Below, one piece after another: positions 60,265-64,000 of a stretch of 64,000 nucleotides of DNA. The stretch is from Lachnospiraceae bacterium. Lineage in GTDB: Bacteria > Bacillota_A > Clostridia > Lachnospirales > Lachnospiraceae. Made by a program: the position numbers and the translations under genes. The notes under the pieces are model-generated. The model was not told the DNA's origin and searched no databases. It saw only the letters and a program-made list of their open reading frames with translations. Location: contig JAFWYN010000015.1 in NCBI GenBank assembly GCA_017522685.1, positions 39,798 to 103,797 of the forward strand, given 5' to 3'. The first letter of the stretch is position 1. Every line of letters begins with the position of its first letter.

Positions 60265-62424
60265 ATGAAAAAATTATTAGTGAATGTTTTGTCCGCTGTA
60301 TTGATCGTAGCCATGGTTTTGTCTCCGACATATACATATCAATCAAAAGCTTTTACAGAAGAGGAAACAGAGTGGATTGCCGAGGCAAAAGAAGCTCTTT
60401 ATGACATATTGGAAGAAAAAGATGTGATGGCGGTAGTCTATCTGGCAGACCGCTATCCGGTCAGAACAGCACCCGGTGAAGACGCTTCCGTGGTAATTGA
60501 AGTACCCTCCGGCCAGTCGGTTTTCATAAAGGATGTGGAGTTGACGGAGGATTACGAAGCCTGGGTGGAGGTGCGTTTTAACCGTCAGGACAGTATGTAC
60601 AGCGGGTATGTACAAAGAAAGAATCTGGCCTGTTCGGATGAATTGTTTTTACAGTGGGAGATGGGCTATGGAATGAATCCGGGAGCCTATATGACCATGT
60701 TCGCTCTTGGCGATGAGGAAGTGCCAAGGACTTACGAGGATATTGAACAGTTTCCCGAAAGCTACAAAGCGGCTCTTACCGAACTAAAGGAAGCCCATCC
60801 TAACTGGGTCTTTGTTAAGATGGATACCGGTTTGGACTGGGATACGGTAGTGACAGAGGAACTGAAGGGCGGACGCAGTCTGATTTCCGCATCCTTGGGA
60901 GGTTATTTGCAAGAGGGTAAATTCAGCACCGGCTGGTCCTATGCTACCAGGGAGGCTTTGGAATATTATCTGGACCCCAGAAACAGTCTGAAGGAAAAGG
61001 AGATTTTTCAGTTTGAACAGTTGACCTTTAATGAGTCCTACCATATGGACTGCGAAGCGGCGGTACAGAGATTTTTGGATAATACCTTTATGAAGGATAA
61101 AGTGCCGGATACGGTAATGACCTATGCTTTTGTATTCTGGGCAATCGGAAAGGAACAGAATATCAGCCCCTTCCATTTAGCAAGCCGTGTATATCAGGAA
61201 CAGGGAAGAGGTACCTCTCCTTTGATATCCGGTACCTATCCGGGATACGAAGGATATTATAATTATTTTAATATTGGTGCCAGCGGACGTACCAATCAGG
61301 AAGTAATCGAGAATGGTTTGAAGTATGCAAAGGAGCATGGATGGGATTCTGCTTATAATGGATTGTATTATGGCTCCATTGTTATCGGTTCCAATTATAT
61401 TTCCAAAGGGCAGGATACCCTGTATTTGCAGAAATTTGATGTGGATAACAGTAATAATGGTTTGTACTGGCATCAGTATATGCAAAATATCAGCGCACCC
61501 ACCAGTGAAGCGAAGAGCATCTATCGCTTGTATGAAGAAACGGGCTCTTTAGATAATGTATTTGTATTTAAGATACCGGTTTATCGGAATATGCCGGAGG
61601 AATGTCCAGTGCCGGAAAGTTCCGACAGGGTGATTCTGACAGCACCGGAAGGATATACGGACACCACTGTTTATGTGGATGGTATTTCCTATGAAGCAGA
61701 GACCAGAAACGGATATGTGATTGCGCAGGGAGCCGGATTGGAAGGAAAGACTGCGGTTATGTATCAATATAATGAATCCGGTGTTCCTGTAGGTATGACC
61801 GTATGGGAATTGGAAAATGCGGGGAACTATTATAAGGCCACTGAGATGGAAGGGCTGAAGGATTTACTGACCTATCATGGATTTTCCATAAGAATAACCG
61901 GAAGGGCCGGAATCCGTTTTAAGACCGGTATAGGAACGCAGACCAGAGAACAGTTGTTAGGAGACGGCATCAGCGGGTATCAGTTAAAAGAATATGGTAC
62001 TTTGGTTACCAATAATGCGAATTTGGGTACATATCCCATGATTAATGGTGGAGAAAAAATATCAAATATTATTGCATATGGAATGAGTGGCGATGGGGAA
62101 TTGACAGATAATATTTTTTCGATTGTTAATGACAGATATCACTATACAGCAGTGTTAGTTGGTATACCGGCTAAATATTATAAGACAGAATTTGCTTTTA
62201 GAGGATATGCGACTCTGACAAAGGGAGAAGAAGAAATTACGATTTATGGCCCAATTCGATATCGTAGTATATATTCTTTGGCAGAGCAGGCACTTTCCCT
62301 TAATATGTTTGAAGAAAATTCTGGTGCATGGAACTTTTTGAAACAGTTAATTGCAGATGGGGATAATCCTCCTCAGGAGACACCCGAACCGGAGGAAACA
62401 GGAGAGGAAGCAGAAGAAGCATGA
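60265..62424 (+). CDS. Secreted SH3-like/glucosaminidase-domain wall hydrolase
   Basis: A 719-residue exported protein. Signal peptide (about 1-29, cut after 'TYTYQSKA'), an SH3b-like domain (about 50-120, '[20 protein letters not shown]', '[10 protein letters not shown]'), and the glucosaminidase domain (about 230-430) with '[20 protein letters not shown]' (the Glu of 'YQEQGRG' is the likely acid), '[11 protein letters not shown]' and '[12 protein letters not shown]'. A C-terminal domain (about 520-690) has '[20 protein letters not shown]' and '[15 protein letters not shown]'. It would cut N-acetylglucosaminyl bonds of peptidoglycan. The last 300 bases are clearly more AT-rich than the rest. 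AGGTG precedes the ATG. Confidence 0.9.
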   Translation: MKKLLVNVLSAVLIVAMVLSPTYTYQSKAFTEEETEWIAEAKEALYDILEEKDVMAVVYLADRYPVRTAPGEDASVVIEVPSGQSVFIKDVELTEDYEAWVEVRFNRQDSMYSGYVQRKNLACSDELFLQWEMGYGMNPGAYMTMFALGDEEVPRTYEDIEQFPESYKAALTELKEAHPNWVFVKMDTGLDWDTVVTEELKGGRSLISASLGGYLQEGKFSTGWSYATREALEYYLDPRNSLKEKEIFQFEQLTFNESYHMDCEAAVQRFLDNTFMKDKVPDTVMTYAFVFWAIGKEQNISPFHLASRVYQEQGRGTSPLISGTYPGYEGYYNYFNIGASGRTNQEVIENGLKYAKEHGWDSAYNGLYYGSIVIGSNYISKGQDTLYLQKFDVDNSNNGLYWHQYMQNISAPTSEAKSIYRLYEETGSLDNVFVFKIPVYRNMPEECPVPESSDRVILTAPEGYTDTTVYVDGISYEAETRNGYVIAQGAGLEGKTAVMYQYNESGVPVGMTVWELENAGNYYKATEMEGLKDLLTYHGFSIRITGRAGIRFKTGIGTQTREQLLGDGISGYQLKEYGTLVTNNANLGTYPMINGGEKISNIIAYGMSGDGELTDNIFSIVNDRYHYTAVLVGIPAKYYKTEFAFRGYATLTKGEEEITIYGPIRYRSIYSLAEQALSLNMFEENSGAWNFLKQLIADGDNPPQETPEPEETGEEAEEA

Positions 62425-64000
62425 GAAGAAAAAAAGTAGTGAGTATCATTTGCACGGTGGTATTATCCGTGAGTATGACCGGTTGCGGTGTAATAGATGA
62501 TTTATTCAGCACCGGTGGTGGTGCCCAGCCCATAATTGTACAGCAGGAGCGTGTGGATGAGTCGGATATGGAGAAAGTTCAGGTAGATAATGAGGATTAT
62601 GGTGCAGAATCCACTCAGAAGGTGGATTTGAAAACCATTGCCAAATATTATTTGGACCATCAGCAAAAGAAACAGGCCAGAGAAATTTTAGAAGCCGGTT
62701 ATCAGTTAGAGCAGGACGCAGAAGTATATGAGATGCTTCAGGATTTAACTGTGAATGCTGAAGAGGAGCAGGAAATTGCGGCTCAGCTGGATTTGCTCAT
62801 ACAGAATCTGGACATACCGGAATACGCCAATGAGAGCATCAGTATGCTCTTTACTGACGAGTGGTTTCAAGCTATGAAGCCCGCGGCCAATCGTGGAAAA
62901 AGAAGCTATTATCGGGAAAATGGAGAGAATCTTCTTACCGTACAAGTTGGCTTCAATGCAAACAATCAGAGGGAAACTTTGATTTGGAAAATTAAGGGGG
63001 AGGAGTTGCTGGTAATCCGACAGACTCCCGATTCTATCAAGACTTTACGTACCGGTTTGTCGGATGGTGAATACCATGGAGATTTTGAGATTTGGACCTG
63101 TGTGGCTTCTACCGGTGATGTATTTTGCGAAAAGGGCACTTTTCAGAATGGTATCTGCGTAGGAGACTATACTGCTGAAGTAAAGTGGGGAAGAGCCTCC
63201 GCAGACATCATGTCACTTTGGATGATGAAAGAGGACATGGAATTTCAGACTTTTAAGGGAGAGTTTGATGAAAACGGACGCACCTTGTTGGAACAGCCGG
63301 GAGAGGACTCTCGACAGATAAATGAAAGTGCAGAAGTACAGGGCAATTCCATTATTTATGCGTATAATCAGAAAAAAGATAAGTATCTTTTTATGAATGC
63401 AAAGGGAAGTACAGCAGAGAACTATACATTTAACAATCAGACTATGGAGGTACCGGACACACCGATTTTTGAACAATACGAGCCTTCTGTAGCGGAAGGG
63501 GAAGAACCAATTAAGATATTTGATAAAGAGGTATCTCTTTCTGAATTGCAGGTGAGGATTTTTGAGGGCAATGTGGAAATATACGACGGAAGCCAATGGG
63601 TTGCACTGGGTAAGGCAGAGGAAGATTTGGCTAAGGAACCTGTGGTAAAAGAGGATGCTGAGACGGGAAGCTATGAGAATCGTGGAGAGGGCAAGGTGGT
63701 AGAGCCTACGGCAACACCAAAGCCTACGGCAACGCCAAAACCTACGGCGACTCCTAAGCCTACGGCAACACCAAAGCCTACGGCAACGCCAAAACCTACG
63801 GCGACTCCGAAACCTACGGCAACGCCAAAGCCAACTGCGACTCCTAAGCCTACGGCGAGTCCGGCACCAACCGAGTCACCGAGACCTGTAACAACGTCAA
63901 GTCCGGCGCCCCCAGAGTCTCCGAGACCGACAGGAACACCCACACCCACACCAACACCACCACCCACACCCACGCCGACGCCCACCCCGACGCCGACACC
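62421..64000 (+). CDS. Lipoprotein with PTATPK repeats (3'-truncated)
   Basis: The frame is open from ATG 62421 (ATGA overlap with the previous stop) to the right edge with no stop: over 526 codons. Lipobox 'MTGC' with Cys about 22. About 400 residues of extracellular domain follow, including '[20 protein letters not shown]', a glycine-turn repeat region ('[13 protein letters not shown]', '[14 protein letters not shown]', recalling MORN/toxin-repeat-like turns), then from residue 429 eight copies of PTATPK and a Pro/Thr/Ser-rich run into the edge. It is probably a lipid-anchored surface protein with a wall-spanning or stalk-like tail. The C-terminus is not in the window. No known family is recognised for the folded part. 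Confidence 0.85.
   Translation, partial: MRRKKVVSIICTVVLSVSMTGCGVIDDLFSTGGGAQPIIVQQERVDESDMEKVQVDNEDYGAESTQKVDLKTIAKYYLDHQQKKQAREILEAGYQLEQDAEVYEMLQDLTVNAEEEQEIAAQLDLLIQNLDIPEYANESISMLFTDEWFQAMKPAANRGKRSYYRENGENLLTVQVGFNANNQRETLIWKIKGEELLVIRQTPDSIKTLRTGLSDGEYHGDFEIWTCVASTGDVFCEKGTFQNGICVGDYTAEVKWGRASADIMSLWMMKEDMEFQTFKGEFDENGRTLLEQPGEDSRQINESAEVQGNSIIYAYNQKKDKYLFMNAKGSTAENYTFNNQTMEVPDTPIFEQYEPSVAEGEEPIKIFDKEVSLSELQVRIFEGNVEIYDGSQWVALGKAEEDLAKEPVVKEDAETGSYENRGEGKVVEPTATPKPTATPKPTATPKPTATPKPTATPKPTATPKPTATPKPTATPKPTASPAPTESPRPVTTSSPAPPESPRPTGTPTPTPTPPPTPTPTPTPTPT
63705..63848 (+). repeat. Tandem repeat, eight 18-base units
   Basis: Eight in-frame units encode PTATPK. Units 1-3 (63705-63758) and 4-6 (63759-63812) agree at 52 of 54 bases, showing a 54-base duplication on top of the 18-base unit. 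Threonine, alanine and proline codons vary in third positions elsewhere. Confidence 0.95.

Noticed and set aside
63705..63848. CRISPR array
   Set aside because: The repeats are directly adjacent 18-base coding units with no spacers.
63671..63985. Minus-strand frame coding for a Val-Gly repeat protein
   Set aside because: It is the mirror of the Pro/Thr repeat in the plus-strand lipoprotein gene; no ribosome site, and the plus frame has a lipobox and normal codon use.

Overview
The window looks like a chromosomal segment from a motile Gram-positive anaerobe of the class Clostridia, most likely family Lachnospiraceae. The grounds are moderate GC content, strong AGGAGG ribosome sites, an mbl-flgF-flgG arrangement as in Firmicutes, a Spo0A-type DNA-binding protein, cdaA-cdaR-glmM, a uvrBA pair behind a Gram-positive LexA box, and a plant-polysaccharide sugar-acid operon. 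The genus cannot be fixed from the sequence alone. There are no tRNA or rRNA genes, no IS elements, no prophage and no CRISPR array. No gap between genes exceeds 300 bases. The first gene (S41 protease) is cut by the left edge and the last (Pro/Thr-rich lipoprotein) by the right edge.

Left part (1-18.6 kb). An S41 protease end and a CoiA-like protein are followed by an AraC regulator divergent from a GH127/GH146 beta-L-arabinofuranosidase, the two apparently sharing one -35 element. Then come a HAD phosphatase, an HD hydrolase and an Xre regulator. A sugar-acid operon (9.3-15.2 kb) encodes a glucose-dehydrogenase-like enzyme, an LgoD/RspB-like dehydrogenase, tagaturonate reductase, altronate dehydratase and an amidohydrolase of the lactonase type. 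Upstream and divergent are an AraC regulator and a GyrI-like effector-binding protein. A FucU-type mutarotase lies just downstream. Together these could oxidise a free L-galacto-configured sugar to 2-keto-3-deoxygluconate; this is the main metabolic hypothesis of the window. Several small membrane-anchored proteins of unknown function follow.

Middle part (18.7-50.5 kb). This holds a DMT exporter, a complete branched-chain amino-acid ABC transporter (livJHMGF order) with a cytidylate-kinase-like gene, and a two-component system with a LanF/BcrA-like ABC transporter. Next are EcsC, uvrB-uvrA under a probable SOS promoter, mbl with flagellar rod genes flgF, flgG and flgJ, then recD2, comF and yvyF. 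Two uncharacterised membrane proteins lead into cdaA-cdaR-glmM (c-di-AMP synthesis and peptidoglycan precursor). An HPr protein, 2-isopropylmalate synthase and a membrane diguanylate cyclase follow, with a divergent-PAP2 protein on the minus strand.

Right part (50.6-64 kb). This is a cell-surface glycan locus: a GtrB-like polyprenyl glycosyltransferase, a stand-alone Spo0A effector domain, a two-gene membrane pair resembling a split GT-C enzyme, four further GT2 glycosyltransferases, two initiating phosphoglycosyl transferases, an SDR epimerase, a secreted glucosaminidase with an SH3-like domain, and a lipoprotein with PTATPK repeats. No flippase, polymerase or chain-length regulator is visible in the window.
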